Assembly: GCF_900476395.1 (NCBI RefSeq)
Contig: NZ_UIHB01000002.1
Location: forward strand, 463,001-527,000
Source: Xanthomonas euroxanthea
GTDB lineage: Bacteria; Pseudomonadota; Gammaproteobacteria; Xanthomonadales; Xanthomonadaceae
Reading direction: 5' to 3'
Length of the DNA: 64,000 nt
Shown: positions 1 to 8,189 of the stretch, piece after piece
How the letters are laid out: each line of letters starts with the position of its first letter
Position numbering within the stretch: the first letter of the stretch is position 1
Translations under genes and position numbers: made by a program
The notes under the pieces: generated by a model
The model's input: only the letters and a program-made list of their open reading frames with translations
Database searches by the model: none
What the model was told of the DNA's origin: nothing

Positions 1-2
1 TG

Positions 3-1841
3 GGCTACCGGCTGGACGAAGTCGTCGGTCAGCATCACCGCATGTTCGTGACCCCTGCCGACCGCGACAGCGAAAGCTACCGGCAGTTCTGGCAGGCGCT
101 GCGCCGCGGCGACTTCAACGCCGGGCGGTTCTGTCGCCTGGACAAGCATGGGCGCGAGGTATGGATCAACGCCTCCTACAACCCGCTGCTGGATCGTGCG
201 GGCAAGGCCTATCGGGTGGTCAAGTACGCCACCGACATCACTGCGCAGGTGCGCCAGACCGCCGATTTCGAAGGCCGCATCGATGCGATCGACAAGGTCA
301 TGGCGGTCATCGAGTTTTCGCTGGACGGCACGGTGCTCGATGCCAACGAGAATTTCCTTGCGGCCATGGGCTACCGGCTCGATGAGATCCGCGGCAAGCA
401 TCACGGCATGTTCGTGGACGCGCAAACGCGCCAGTCGGCGGCCTATCGCGCGTTCTGGGACAAGCTCGGGCGCGGCGCGTTCGACGCGGGCCGCTACAAG
501 CGCATCGGCAAGGACGGCCGGGAGGTGTGGATCCAGGCGTCCTACAACCCGGTGCTGGACGAGCACGGGCGGCCGTACAAGGTGGTCAAGTACGCCACCG
601 ACGTGACCCGTCAGGTAGTCGATTCGGCCGATGCCGATGGCCGCATCCAGGCCATCGACAAGGTCATGGGCGTGATCGAGTTCGATCTGGAAGGGCGTGT
701 GCTGACCGCCAACGATAACTTCCTGGCCATTTTGGGGTACTCCGCCGAGGAGGCGATCGGCCAGCATCACCGCATCTTCGTGGACGCAAGCTACGGCGCC
801 TCCGAAGACTACCGGCATTTCTGGACAAAGCTGGCGCGTGGCCAGTTCGATGCGGGCCGCTACCGTCGGCTGCACAAGGATGGCAGTTCGGTATGGATCC
901 AGGCGTCCTACAACCCGATCCTGGACGTGTCCGGGCGGCCGTACAAGGTGGTCAAGTACGCCACCGATGTCACCGACCAGGTGCGCTCTGCCGAGCGCAT
1001 GGGGCAGTTGATGCAGCAGACACTGAGCATCGCGCAGAACGTGCAGCGCGAGGCACACCATATCTCGGTCAGCAATCAGGAGCTGGTGAGCCGCTCGTCC
1101 ACGCAGTCGGCAGCGGTGGCGCAGACCTCGACCACCATCGACCAACTGGCAGAGACCGTCCGCACCAATTCCGACAGCGCCAATTCGGCCCAGCGCATGG
1201 CCGAAGCATCGGCCGATGTTGCGCGACGCGGCGCCACCGTCATCGCCGACATGGTCAAGACCACGGCCGGCATCCGCTCGGCGACCGATCGTATCGGCCA
1301 GATCATCGAGGTGATCGACGGCATTGCGTTCCAGACCAATATCCTGGCCTTGAATGCCGCCGTGGAAGCGGCACGTGCTGGCGAGCAGGGCCGTGGATTT
1401 GCCGTGGTGGCGACCGAGGTGCGTAGCCTGGCGCAGCGCTGCAGCGTCTCGGCGAAGGAGATTCGTGGCTTGATCGACAATGCGACCGACCAGGTGGGCG
1501 ACGGTTCGCGCCTGGCCGAGCAGGCCGGTGTGGTGATGCAGGACATGGTCGGCTCGGTGCTGCGCGTCACCGCGACCGTGGAGCAGATTGCCGCTGCCAG
1601 CCAGGAGCAGGCGCGGGACATTTCCACCGCCAATACCGCGCTGCAATCGATCGGTGTGCAGGCGCGCGACCAGGCGCAGATGGTCGACGACCTGGCGCGC
1701 TCGGCGCGTGTGCTGGAAGCCGATGCCGATGCGCTGTTTGCCTTGGTCAATGGCGATGGCGACGGTGATCGCGACACCGGGGCGGCGGCTGTGCGCAGCG
1801 AGGCCCCGATCAAGCCGCTCGCCAAGCCGCAGGCCGCGTGA
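3..1841 (+). CDS. PAS-repeat methyl-accepting chemotaxis protein (5' end outside window)
   Basis: Chemoreceptor that would pass signals to CheA/CheW. The reading frame is open from the left edge, so the gene is 5'-truncated by the window; the first ATG at 42 is internal. The visible 612 residues hold three near-identical PAS/PAC modules, each ending in VKYATD(I/V)T and repeating every 122 residues. A coiled-coil MCP signalling domain follows, with the conserved hairpin tip [20 protein letters not shown] (around residues 440-470). No transmembrane segment or HAMP domain is visible, so the visible part looks cytoplasmic. The C-terminus is alanine/proline-rich and lacks a CheR-docking pentapeptide. 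PAS domains often bind heme or flavin and sense oxygen or redox; the ligand cannot be read from this sequence. The gene ends about 100 nt before a terminator. Confidence 0.93.
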   Translation, partial: GYRLDEVVGQHHRMFVTPADRDSESYRQFWQALRRGDFNAGRFCRLDKHGREVWINASYNPLLDRAGKAYRVVKYATDITAQVRQTADFEGRIDAIDKVMAVIEFSLDGTVLDANENFLAAMGYRLDEIRGKHHGMFVDAQTRQSAAYRAFWDKLGRGAFDAGRYKRIGKDGREVWIQASYNPVLDEHGRPYKVVKYATDVTRQVVDSADADGRIQAIDKVMGVIEFDLEGRVLTANDNFLAILGYSAEEAIGQHHRIFVDASYGASEDYRHFWTKLARGQFDAGRYRRLHKDGSSVWIQASYNPILDVSGRPYKVVKYATDVTDQVRSAERMGQLMQQTLSIAQNVQREAHHISVSNQELVSRSSTQSAAVAQTSTTIDQLAETVRTNSDSANSAQRMAEASADVARRGATVIADMVKTTAGIRSATDRIGQIIEVIDGIAFQTNILALNAAVEAARAGEQGRGFAVVATEVRSLAQRCSVSAKEIRGLIDNATDQVGDGSRLAEQAGVVMQDMVGSVLRVTATVEQIAAASQEQARDISTANTALQSIGVQARDQAQMVDDLARSARVLEADADALFALVNGDGDGDRDTGAAAVRSEAPIKPLAKPQAA

Positions 1842-1942
1842 TCCCGCGCAGGGATGTGCTGATGCGCGGCCGCGTCGATGCATGGCGTCATGCATGGCAG
1901 CGGCATCGCCGGTGCCTTGCAGGCTGATCGTCTGAGCACAAA

Positions 1943-1965
1943 AAAGCCCGCCGGAAGCGGGCTTT
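1943..1965. terminator. Bidirectional intrinsic terminator
   Basis: A 9-bp perfect stem AAAGCCCGC/GCGGGCTTT encloses the loop CGGAA, flanked by A-rich and T-rich ends. It sits between the plus-strand chemoreceptor and the minus-strand pirin gene and can serve both. Confidence 0.8.
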
Positions 1966-2038
1966 GTGCTGTCGGCCAGTCTCCAGCGCGCAGCGTGCCG
2001 CATTGTCTGCAGCACGCTGCATGCCGGGCTGGTGCCGT

Positions 2039-2740
2039 TTACTGCGGCAGGTCGAACACCAGCACTTCCGCATCGCGTGCATCGGCCAGCACGATCTCCG
2101 GCTCGCCGGTGATCTGCAGCGCGTCGCCGGCCGACAGTGCCTGGCCATTGACGCTCAGGCTGCCGCGCGCCACCTGCACGTAGCCGATGCGGCCATCGGC
2201 CAGTGGCTGTTGCAGGCGCACCTGGCCATCGAGGATGGAGGCATACAGGCGTGCATCCTGGTGCAGGCGCAGCGAGCCGTGCTCGCCACCGGGCGAGGCG
2301 ATCAGGCGCAGCTGGTTGCGCTTGCTGTCGGCATCGAAATGCTTCTCCTCGTAGCTGGGCTCGATGCCGTTGCGTTCGGGCATCACCCAGATCTGCAGGA
2401 AGTGCACCGGCTCGCTGGCCGAGTGGTTGAACTCGCTGTGGGTGACGCCGCTGCCGGCGCTCATGCGCTGCACGTCGCCGTAGTGCAGCACCGAGCCGGT
2501 GCCCATGCTGTCCTTGTGCTCCAGTGCGCCACCCAGGACGTAGGAGATGATCTCCATGTCGCGGTGGGCATGGGTGCCGAAGCCTTCGCCCGGGGTCACC
2601 TTGTCTTCATTGATCACCCGTAGCGGGCCGATGCCCATGTGGCGCGGGTCGTGGTAGCTGGCGAAGGAGAACGTATGGCGCGATGACAGCCAGCCATGTT
2701 CGGCGCGGCCACGGGTTTCGCTCTTGCGGACAGTCAACAT
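2039..2740 (-). CDS. Pirin-family bicupin protein (YhhW-type quercetin dioxygenase)
   Basis: A 233-residue pirin. The metal ligands of E. coli YhhW (His57, His59, His101, Glu103) fall at the same positions here, in GTHAHRDME and VTHSEF. That argues for an intact metal site and quercetinase-like activity, cleaving flavonols with O2; flavonoids would be plausible plant-derived substrates. The start at 2740 is chosen because an AGGAG Shine-Dalgarno lies 9 nt upstream and the protein then begins MLTVRKSE as in homologues; the frame could extend to 2878 but would run into the divergent gene. It faces a LysR regulator across a 137-nt shared promoter region that includes a perfect 12-bp palindrome, so regulation by that LysR is likely. 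Confidence 0.9.
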   Translation of the reverse strand: MLTVRKSETRGRAEHGWLSSRHTFSFASYHDPRHMGIGPLRVINEDKVTPGEGFGTHAHRDMEIISYVLGGALEHKDSMGTGSVLHYGDVQRMSAGSGVTHSEFNHSASEPVHFLQIWVMPERNGIEPSYEEKHFDADSKRNQLRLIASPGGEHGSLRLHQDARLYASILDGQVRLQQPLADGRIGYVQVARGSLSVNGQALSAGDALQITGEPEIVLADARDAEVLVFDLPQ

Positions 2741-2848
2741 GGTGCTTCTCCTTGAAAGGTTCGAGTGTCGCCGGGAAGGGGAAATCGGTGTCCCAGCGGC
2801 TTGATGCGTAGTCTGGGCCTGCGCATCGGCAACGAAAAGCGAGTAGAT

Positions 2849-2861
2849 TTGGTAGCTACCA
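2849..2861. promoter_or_regulatory. LysR-type T-N11-A operator candidate
   Basis: TGGTAGCTACCA (2850-2861) is a perfect 12-bp inverted repeat; with the preceding T it fits the LysR T-N11-A box. It lies 16 nt before the LysR start and upstream of the divergent pirin gene, in the usual place for a LysR autoregulatory and target site. Binding is inferred. Confidence 0.5.
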
Positions 2862-2877
2862 TCGAAAAAATCGAACA

Positions 2878-3822
2878 ATGAACATCAGCCTGGAAGCGCT
2901 GCAGATCCTGGACGCGATCGACCGCCGCGGTTCGTTCACGGCGGCGGCCAAGGTGATGTTCAAGGTGCCGTCGACGATTTCCTACACGGTCTCCAAGCTG
3001 GAGGACGACCTGGGCGTGCAGTTGTTCGAGCGGGTTGGACCGAAGGCCACGCCCACGCAGGCGGGGCGTGAGCTGCTGCGCGAAGGGCGGCAACTGCTGC
3101 GCGCCGCGCAGGAGCTGGAGGTGCGGGTGCGGCGGGTGGCGTCGGGCTGGGAGTCGGACTTTGCGATCGGGCTGGACGCGATCCTGCCGGTCGCCCTGCT
3201 GCAGGCGCAGATCCTGGACTTCTACACGGTGGCCGACAGCACGCGCCTGCGCGTGGTGAGCGAATCCTTGTCCGGCAGTTGGGAGGCGCTGCTGGATCGG
3301 CGCGTGGACCTGATCGTCGCGGCGGGCGAGGGCCCGAGCGGTGGTGGCTACGTCGCCGAGGCGATCGGGACGCTGCGCTTTGTGTTCGCGGTGGCCTCCA
3401 CGCATCCGCTGTCCGGCGCCGGCACGCTGGGCGCGGCCGAACTGGCCGAACATCGTGCGATCGCGGTGGCCGATTCGGCACGGCGTCTGCTGCCACGCAC
3501 GGTCGGCCTGCTGTCCGCGCGCGATGTGCTCACCGTGCCGGATATGCAGACCAAGCTGCAGCTGCAGCTGGCCGGCGCTGGCTACGGCTTTTTGCCCGAG
3601 CCATATGCGCGCGGCGCGCTGCAGGATGGCCTGCTGTGCGAGCTGCAGGTGGAAACCCGCAAACCCGACGAAACGTTCTACCTGGCCTGGCGTCCGGGCG
3701 AAGAGGGCGAGGCGCTGGGCTGGTGGCGGCGCGCATTGCGCAGCGATGGGCTGTTCGATGGCTGGTTGCAGTCGCTTGCCGAAACGTATCGTTCCGTCGC
3801 CGCCGGGCAGTCGCGCGCGTGA
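2878..3822 (+). CDS. LysR-family transcriptional regulator (divergent from pirin)
   Basis: A 314-residue LysR regulator, standard length. An N-terminal winged helix-turn-helix (residues 1-60, with RRGSFTAAAKVMFKVPSTIS and the VSKLEDDLGVQLFER dimer helix) precedes a periplasmic-binding-protein-like effector domain (about 90-300). By location it should control the pirin gene and itself. The effector is unknown; an aromatic or flavonoid compound would fit the target but nothing in the sequence proves it. The ATG at 2878 is the first in frame and leaves the palindromic operator just upstream. Confidence 0.88.
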   Translation: MNISLEALQILDAIDRRGSFTAAAKVMFKVPSTISYTVSKLEDDLGVQLFERVGPKATPTQAGRELLREGRQLLRAAQELEVRVRRVASGWESDFAIGLDAILPVALLQAQILDFYTVADSTRLRVVSESLSGSWEALLDRRVDLIVAAGEGPSGGGYVAEAIGTLRFVFAVASTHPLSGAGTLGAAELAEHRAIAVADSARRLLPRTVGLLSARDVLTVPDMQTKLQLQLAGAGYGFLPEPYARGALQDGLLCELQVETRKPDETFYLAWRPGEEGEALGWWRRALRSDGLFDGWLQSLAETYRSVAAGQSRA

Positions 3823-3866
3823 AGAAGGGCCGATAATGGGCCCTCGCCGTCGCGCAGGGGCGCCGC

Positions 3867-4856
3867 ATGCAGGGCTTGATCGAACAGTACGGATTGGCGC
3901 TGGTCTTTGCCAACGTGCTGGCGTTGTCGCTGGGCCTGCCGGTGCCGGCGCTGCCGACCCTGGTGCTGGTCGGGGCCGGCTACGCGCTGCAGGGCGGGGA
4001 GGATGCCTGGCTGGCCGGACTGACGGCCTTGGCGGTGTCGGTGCTGGCAAGCCTGCTCGGCGACCTGGCCTGGTATCTGGCTGGCCGCCGTTTCGGTAAT
4101 CGCACCTTGCAGTCGCTGTGCCGGCTGTCGCTGTCGCGCGATACCTGCATGAAAAAGACCGAGCGGTTCTTCTCGCGCTGGGGTGTGCGGGTGCTGGCGG
4201 TGGCTAAGTTCGTGCCCGGTCTGTCGATGGTCTCGGTGCCGATGGCCGGTGCGATGCGGGTGCGTCCGTCGGCGTTCCTGCGCTACGACGCCCTGGGTGC
4301 GTCGCTGTGGGCATTGGTCGGCCTGGGCCTGGGCGCGCTGTTCGCGCAGCAGGTGCAGGACGTGCTGGCGTTGCTGTCCGACCTGGGGTCCGGTGCGATC
4401 GTCGTCGTGGCCGTGTCGCTGGCCTGCTACGTCGGCTGGCGCTGGTGGCGCCGGCATGCCCTGCTGCGTTCGCTGGAGCATGCGCGGATCGCCGTGGAGG
4501 AGCTGGTGCCGCTGCTCGATGGCGACGAAGCACTGCGGCCGACGGTGCTGGATATCCGGGCGCCGGGCCACCGCGATCTGCAGCCGTACACGATTCCCGG
4601 CGCGGTGTTTGCCGACGAGCGTCAGCTGGCGCAGATCCTTGCCAGCGTGCCGCGCGATCGCAGCGTGGTGATCTATTGCGCGTGCCCGGACGAGGTGTCG
4701 GCGGCGTGGTTGGCCGCTCGGATGCGCGAGCGCGGATATCGCGACGTGCGGCCGCTGTTGGGTGGGCTGGATGCCTGGCGCGACGCCGGGCATCCGGTGA
4801 CCTCGCTGCTGCCGGTGGTGGTGGCCGGGGCCGATGCGCTGGATGCGATGGCCTGA
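3867..4856 (+). CDS. DedA/VTT membrane protein fused to a rhodanese domain
   Basis: A 329-residue fusion. Residues 1-200 form a DedA/SNARE-associated (VTT) membrane domain with the family signature GRRFG...FFSRWGVRVLAVAKFVPG and several hydrophobic segments. After a basic stretch (WRWWRRH) residues 225-320 are a cytoplasmic rhodanese-like domain with active-site Cys271 in VIYCACPDE. DedA proteins are linked to lipid scrambling, membrane potential and envelope homeostasis. Single-domain rhodaneses transfer sulfane sulfur or act as thiol sensors. How the halves cooperate is not known; this domain order is recurrent in proteobacteria. The start at 3867 gives a typical DedA N-terminus. GATAAT at 3831-3836 could be its -10. 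Confidence 0.88.
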   Translation: MQGLIEQYGLALVFANVLALSLGLPVPALPTLVLVGAGYALQGGEDAWLAGLTALAVSVLASLLGDLAWYLAGRRFGNRTLQSLCRLSLSRDTCMKKTERFFSRWGVRVLAVAKFVPGLSMVSVPMAGAMRVRPSAFLRYDALGASLWALVGLGLGALFAQQVQDVLALLSDLGSGAIVVVAVSLACYVGWRWWRRHALLRSLEHARIAVEELVPLLDGDEALRPTVLDIRAPGHRDLQPYTIPGAVFADERQLAQILASVPRDRSVVIYCACPDEVSAAWLAARMRERGYRDVRPLLGGLDAWRDAGHPVTSLLPVVVAGADALDAMA

Positions 4857-4964
4857 TCGCCGTTATGCGGTGACATGCCGCGCGCATGCCGGCCTGTCGC
4901 GCTTCTTGCTTGGCGTTGGCTGCGTCGTAACGGCGCAGCCACGATTCGTCCTCGAACGGCAGGC

Positions 4965-4988
4965 AAAAAAAAGACCAGCAAGCTGGTC
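4965..4988 (-). terminator. Terminator after the distal tRNA-Arg
   Basis: On the minus strand GACCAGC/GCTGGTC forms a 7-bp stem followed by eight T residues (plus-strand A tract 4965-4972). It ends transcription of the tRNA-Arg copy at 5003-5079. Confidence 0.8.
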
Positions 4989-5002
4989 GTTTTCTTCAAG
5001 AT

Positions 5003-5079
5003 TGGTGCGCCCGGAGAGATTCGAACTCCCGACCGCCTGGTTCGTAGCCAGGTACTCTATCCAACTGAGCTACGGGCGC
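5003..5079 (-). tRNA. tRNA-Arg (anticodon ACG), copy 2
   Basis: A 77-nt cloverleaf with acceptor stem GCGCCCG/CGGGCGC, D-loop AGCTCAGTTGGATAGAG, anticodon arm CTGG-CTACGAA-CCAG (anticodon ACG, read as ICG after deamination), T-arm GGGAGTTCGAATCTC and an encoded CCA end at 5005-5003. The mature sequence is identical to the copy at 5187-5263. Confidence 0.97.
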
Positions 5080-5144
5080 ATTATCTTGTTTTGACTTGCA
5101 TTTCGACTTGCAGATCCATCGCAGTGCGATAAGACCTTTTAACT

Positions 5145-5170
5145 AAAAAGACAGCGTTTGAAGGCTGTCT
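5145..5170 (-). terminator. Terminator between the two tRNA-Arg genes
   Basis: Minus-strand hairpin GACAGC/GCTGTC with an 8-nt loop, followed by TTTTT (plus-strand A tract 5146-5150). It lies directly after the proximal tRNA-Arg, so each tRNA copy has its own terminator. Confidence 0.7.
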
Positions 5171-5186
5171 CTCGTTGTTCTGAAGA

Positions 5187-5263
5187 TGGTGCGCCCGGAG
5201 AGATTCGAACTCCCGACCGCCTGGTTCGTAGCCAGGTACTCTATCCAACTGAGCTACGGGCGC
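5187..5263 (-). tRNA. tRNA-Arg (anticodon ACG), copy 1
   Basis: The same 77-nt tRNA-Arg(ACG) as copy 2, including the encoded CCA (5189-5187), with matching cloverleaf arms. It is the promoter-proximal copy, with a strong sigma70-like promoter just upstream. Confidence 0.97.
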
Positions 5264-5278
5264 GTCGTCAGGAGCGGA

Positions 5279-5307
5279 ATTATGCGGATGCCTGGAGTGC
5301 TCGTCAA
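5279..5307 (-). promoter_or_regulatory. sigma70 promoter of tRNA-Arg copy 1
   Basis: Minus strand TTGACG (5307-5302), 17-nt spacer, CATAAT (5284-5279); predicted start about 9 nt before the mature tRNA end. The -35 box overlaps the stop codon of the upstream hydrolase gene. Confidence 0.7.
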
Positions 5308-6185
5308 TCCCTTTGTGAAAGTCGATCGTCGCTGCCCGCATCGCCAAGCTGCCGCCGCAGCGCAGCGGCAACGGCAGCAGGCGTCTTCATCCACGCAAAA
5401 TGATCGCTACGCGTGCCCAGTCGCGCATCGTCCAGGGCGATGCGCTCGGCAGGTGCCTGCGGCATTTTCTGCAGCAAGGCCTGCAAGGCGCCGGGCGGGC
5501 CGAAGCGGTCGCGTGCGAAGGTCACTGCGCTGATCGGCATGCGCAGTTGGCCCAGCGCCTGTTCGAGATTCCATGACGTGCCGGCCGCACGATAACGATT
5601 GCTGCGACCGACCTGCGCCCAATCGGCGATCAGGCTGCGCGCCTCGGTTCCGCCGAAACCGAGCGTTCGTCCATGCAGCACGCCCTGGGTACGTGCCAGC
5701 CATGGCAGCAGTCGGAAGATCAGCGGCAGGCCGTAGCGCATCGGCACCGGGAAATTGCGCCAGTACGGCGAGCCGCTGGCGACCAGCCACAGCTGCACAA
5801 TCCGTGCAGGCTGCAACGCGGCATGGCAGCAGGCCAGTTGGCCGCCGAGGCTGTGACCGCCGAGCACGCACGGCAGCTGCGGGTCATGCAGGTCGAGCAG
5901 CGCCCGGCTGGCGGGAATATCGTCGGCAAGCAGCGTGCGATAGCCCCAGTCGTGCTGGCGCGAGGGGCGCAGGGTGCTGCTGCCATTGCCGCGCCATTCG
6001 TGCAGGTACACCGCAATGCCGGTGCCGGCCAGTGCATGTGCGAACGGCAGGTAGTGTCGCGCGGCGACTCCGAGTGCCGGCAGCCACAGCAGGCTGGCGA
6101 TCGGCCGCGCCGGGGCGTGGCGCAGCACCTGCCAGGCATGTCCATCCACGGCGGTGACGGTGAGCGTGCTGGCGTGCACGCTCAT
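5304..6185 (-). CDS. Alpha/beta hydrolase (COG4757-like)
   Basis: A 293-residue alpha/beta-hydrolase fold protein with nucleophile elbow GGHSLGG (Ser112), an oxyanion-hole region after LLWLPALGV, and a late SDHF segment that supplies the likely catalytic His. The substrate is unknown. Its ATG overlaps the thiD stop by 4 nt (ATGA, 6182-6185), so the two are translationally coupled; whether it acts in thiamine metabolism is unclear. No signal peptide is seen, so it is probably cytoplasmic. Confidence 0.82.
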   Translation of the reverse strand: MSVHASTLTVTAVDGHAWQVLRHAPARPIASLLWLPALGVAARHYLPFAHALAGTGIAVYLHEWRGNGSSTLRPSRQHDWGYRTLLADDIPASRALLDLHDPQLPCVLGGHSLGGQLACCHAALQPARIVQLWLVASGSPYWRNFPVPMRYGLPLIFRLLPWLARTQGVLHGRTLGFGGTEARSLIADWAQVGRSNRYRAAGTSWNLEQALGQLRMPISAVTFARDRFGPPGALQALLQKMPQAPAERIALDDARLGTRSDHFAWMKTPAAVAAALRRQLGDAGSDDRLSQRD

Positions 6186-6991
6186 GGGCTGGGCGCGGCA
6201 CCGAAATGGTCCAGGACCAGCACCTCGCCGTGACCGGGGCTATGGCCGAGGCGGATGGCGCGCGCGACGTAGTCGATGGCCGCTTCGCAGGCATTGAGCA
6301 GGGACAGGCCCTGGCACACCTGCGCGGCAATGGCCGCCGACAAGCTGCAGCCGGTGCCGTGCGCATCGACCTGCAGGCGCGGATGCATGAACACGTCCTG
6401 GGTGACGCCGTCATCGAAGCGGTCGATCACGCGCGTGCCCTCGTGCAGGTGACCGCCCTTGAGCAGCACCGCGTTGGCGCCGAGGTCGAGCAGGGCGGCG
6501 GTGGCATGCTCGGCGGCATCGGCATCGTCGATGCGGCGGCCGGTCAGCAGCTCGGCTTCGGGCGTATTCGGCGTGATCAGCGTGGCCAGCGGCAGCAGGC
6601 GCGTGCGCAGGGCCTCCAGTGCGGCGTCTTCGAGCAGGCGGGCGCCGCTGGTGGACACCATCACCGGGTCGAGCACCACGAACGGCGGGCGATGTCTTTC
6701 AAGCAGATCGGCCACGCAATGGATGACCTCGGCGTTGGCGAGCATGCCGAGCTTGACTGCCTGAATTTCGAAGTCCGCAAAGCAGGCATCGATCTGCGCC
6801 TGCAGGAACGCGATCGGCGGGACATGCACGGCAGTGACGGCGCGGGTGTTCTGCGCGGTCAATGCGGCGATCGCCGACAAGCCGTGCACGCGGTGCGCGG
6901 CGAAGGTCTTGAGGTCGGCCTGGATGCCGGCGCCACCGCCGGAATCGGAGCCGGCGATGGTCAGGGCGGACAGCGTGCTGGACGTGGTCAT
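6182..6991 (-). CDS. thiD: Hydroxymethylpyrimidine/phosphomethylpyrimidine kinase
   Basis: ThiD phosphorylates HMP and HMP-P for thiamine biosynthesis. The 269-residue protein has the ribokinase-fold signature [20 protein letters not shown] near the N-terminus, DPVMVSTSG in the middle, and the anion-hole motif [11 protein letters not shown] near residue 210. The start at 6991 ([16 protein letters not shown]) matches the family length; the upstream in-frame extension (to 7078) overlaps the neighbouring gene and is rejected. No TPP riboswitch was recognised upstream. It precedes and overlaps the hydrolase gene. Confidence 0.95.
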   Translation of the reverse strand: MTTSSTLSALTIAGSDSGGGAGIQADLKTFAAHRVHGLSAIAALTAQNTRAVTAVHVPPIAFLQAQIDACFADFEIQAVKLGMLANAEVIHCVADLLERHRPPFVVLDPVMVSTSGARLLEDAALEALRTRLLPLATLITPNTPEAELLTGRRIDDADAAEHATAALLDLGANAVLLKGGHLHEGTRVIDRFDDGVTQDVFMHPRLQVDAHGTGCSLSAAIAAQVCQGLSLLNACEAAIDYVARAIRLGHSPGHGEVLVLDHFGAAPSP

Positions 6992-7028
6992 GAGGGGATT
7001 TTGCACTGCCGCCTGGCGGAAGTGCGGA

Positions 7029-7700
7029 TCATTGCGTACGCCAGCGACGCCATTGCAGGTAGGCAATGTAGCCGGCACCGGTCAATCCGGTGAGGCCGGC
7101 TGGCAGGTAGAGCGCGTCGTAGTGCCAGCGCTGGAACAGCCAGGTGCCAAGCACGCTGCCGGCGAGAAAGCCGCTGATGATCAACCCGCTCAGCGTGAGC
7201 CGGCGCACCTGCAGCGGGCGCCCGCGCAGCAGGTGCCCCAGGCCGATGCCCAGGTCGGTGAACATGCCGCTCAGGTGCGTGGTGCGCACCGCCGCGCCAC
7301 TGAGGGTGGTGGCCATGGCGTTCTGCAGCCCGCAGGCACCTGCGGCGACCAGCGCGCCGCCGACGTGATGCAGCTTGAACAGCGGAATCGCGGCCAGCAA
7401 CAGCAGCGCTTCGAGCAGCAGCGCCGCGCCGTAGCGCTGTCCGAGCCGCAAGACATCGTCCTGGATGATCAGGCCGCTGAGCATGGCGCCTGCGCAGAAG
7501 GCGATCAGGATGCCCCACAGGAAGCCGATCTCCGGTGCGCTGTCCTGCACCAGCGCCACGCCGAGCAGGCTGGTGGTGCCGGTGAGATGGCTGACCACCT
7601 GGTGTTCGGAACCCAGGTAGCCGACCACGTTGACCATGCCGGCCACACCCGACAACGCGACCGCGCCGATCCAGACCCAGCGCGGCAGCAACAGGCCCAT
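7029..7700 (-). CDS. DUF1275 (YoaK-type) membrane protein
   Basis: A 223-residue inner-membrane protein with about six hydrophobic helices and family motifs VNVVGYLG and [11 protein letters not shown] near the N-terminus, then [13 protein letters not shown] and [19 protein letters not shown]1275 has no settled biochemical role. It starts 6 nt after the stop of the lipoprotein gene and is followed after 37 nt by thiD, so it sits in a minus-strand run. Confidence 0.88.
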   Translation of the reverse strand: MGLLLPRWVWIGAVALSGVAGMVNVVGYLGSEHQVVSHLTGTTSLLGVALVQDSAPEIGFLWGILIAFCAGAMLSGLIIQDDVLRLGQRYGAALLLEALLLLAAIPLFKLHHVGGALVAAGACGLQNAMATTLSGAAVRTTHLSGMFTDLGIGLGHLLRGRPLQVRRLTLSGLIISGFLAGSVLGTWLFQRWHYDALYLPAGLTGLTGAGYIAYLQWRRWRTQ

Positions 7701-7706
7701 CGCCGG

Positions 7707-8189
7707 TCAGGGCGTGCCGTTGATGGCGATCTGCGAAAACGCGCCGGTTTGCGGGTCGTACAACGCGCCCCAGAACGCACTGCCGCCATCGCACACCCGG
7801 ATGGCGTCCCTGGCCGGTTTCACTGGCGGATCGTTCGGCAGCCTGAAGGCGTTGATGTAGATCAGCTGCTGGCCCTGGATCACCACGCCGACGTACTGGC
7901 GGTCGAAATCACGTGGCTCGGGGATGGTCGGGGTCAAGGCATCCTGCCTGGATTCGAGCTGCTCGATCTGCTGCTGGCTCGGTGTCCAGTAGCCGGTGAT
8001 CTGGCCAGGATGACGCGCCGGGCTGTCGCGCGAGCAGGTGTCCAGCACCTGCTCGGCGACGCTCTGGCGGGTGATGACCCAGGATTGCCCGCTCTTGAGG
8101 TTGGTGGGCACGCTGGCCGGAGGCGGCGTGGTCGCGCAGCCGGCAAGTGCCAGGACGGTGAACGCCGCCGCGCCGCGCAGCAGGTGCAT
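7707..8189 (-). CDS. Small outer-membrane-type lipoprotein, unknown function
   Basis: A 160-residue protein with a short lipoprotein signal ([18 protein letters not shown]; lipobox LAGC, Cys18), so it should be lipid-anchored in the envelope. The mature part has conserved-looking blocks such as [21 protein letters not shown] and [11 protein letters not shown], but I recognise no domain with a function. The start is fixed by coupling: its ATG overlaps the PhoH stop (TGATG at 8191-8187). Confidence 0.82.
   Translation of the reverse strand: MHLLRGAAAFTVLALAGCATTPPPASVPTNLKSGQSWVITRQSVAEQVLDTCSRDSPARHPGQITGYWTPSQQQIEQLESRQDALTPTIPEPRDFDRQYVGVVIQGQQLIYINAFRLPNDPPVKPARDAIRVCDGGSAFWGALYDPQTGAFSQIAINGTP

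Noticed and set aside
6992..7078. Longer thiD start with a leader of 29 residues
   Set aside because: It overlaps the DUF1275 gene and precedes the conserved N-terminus of ThiD; the family begins near 6991.
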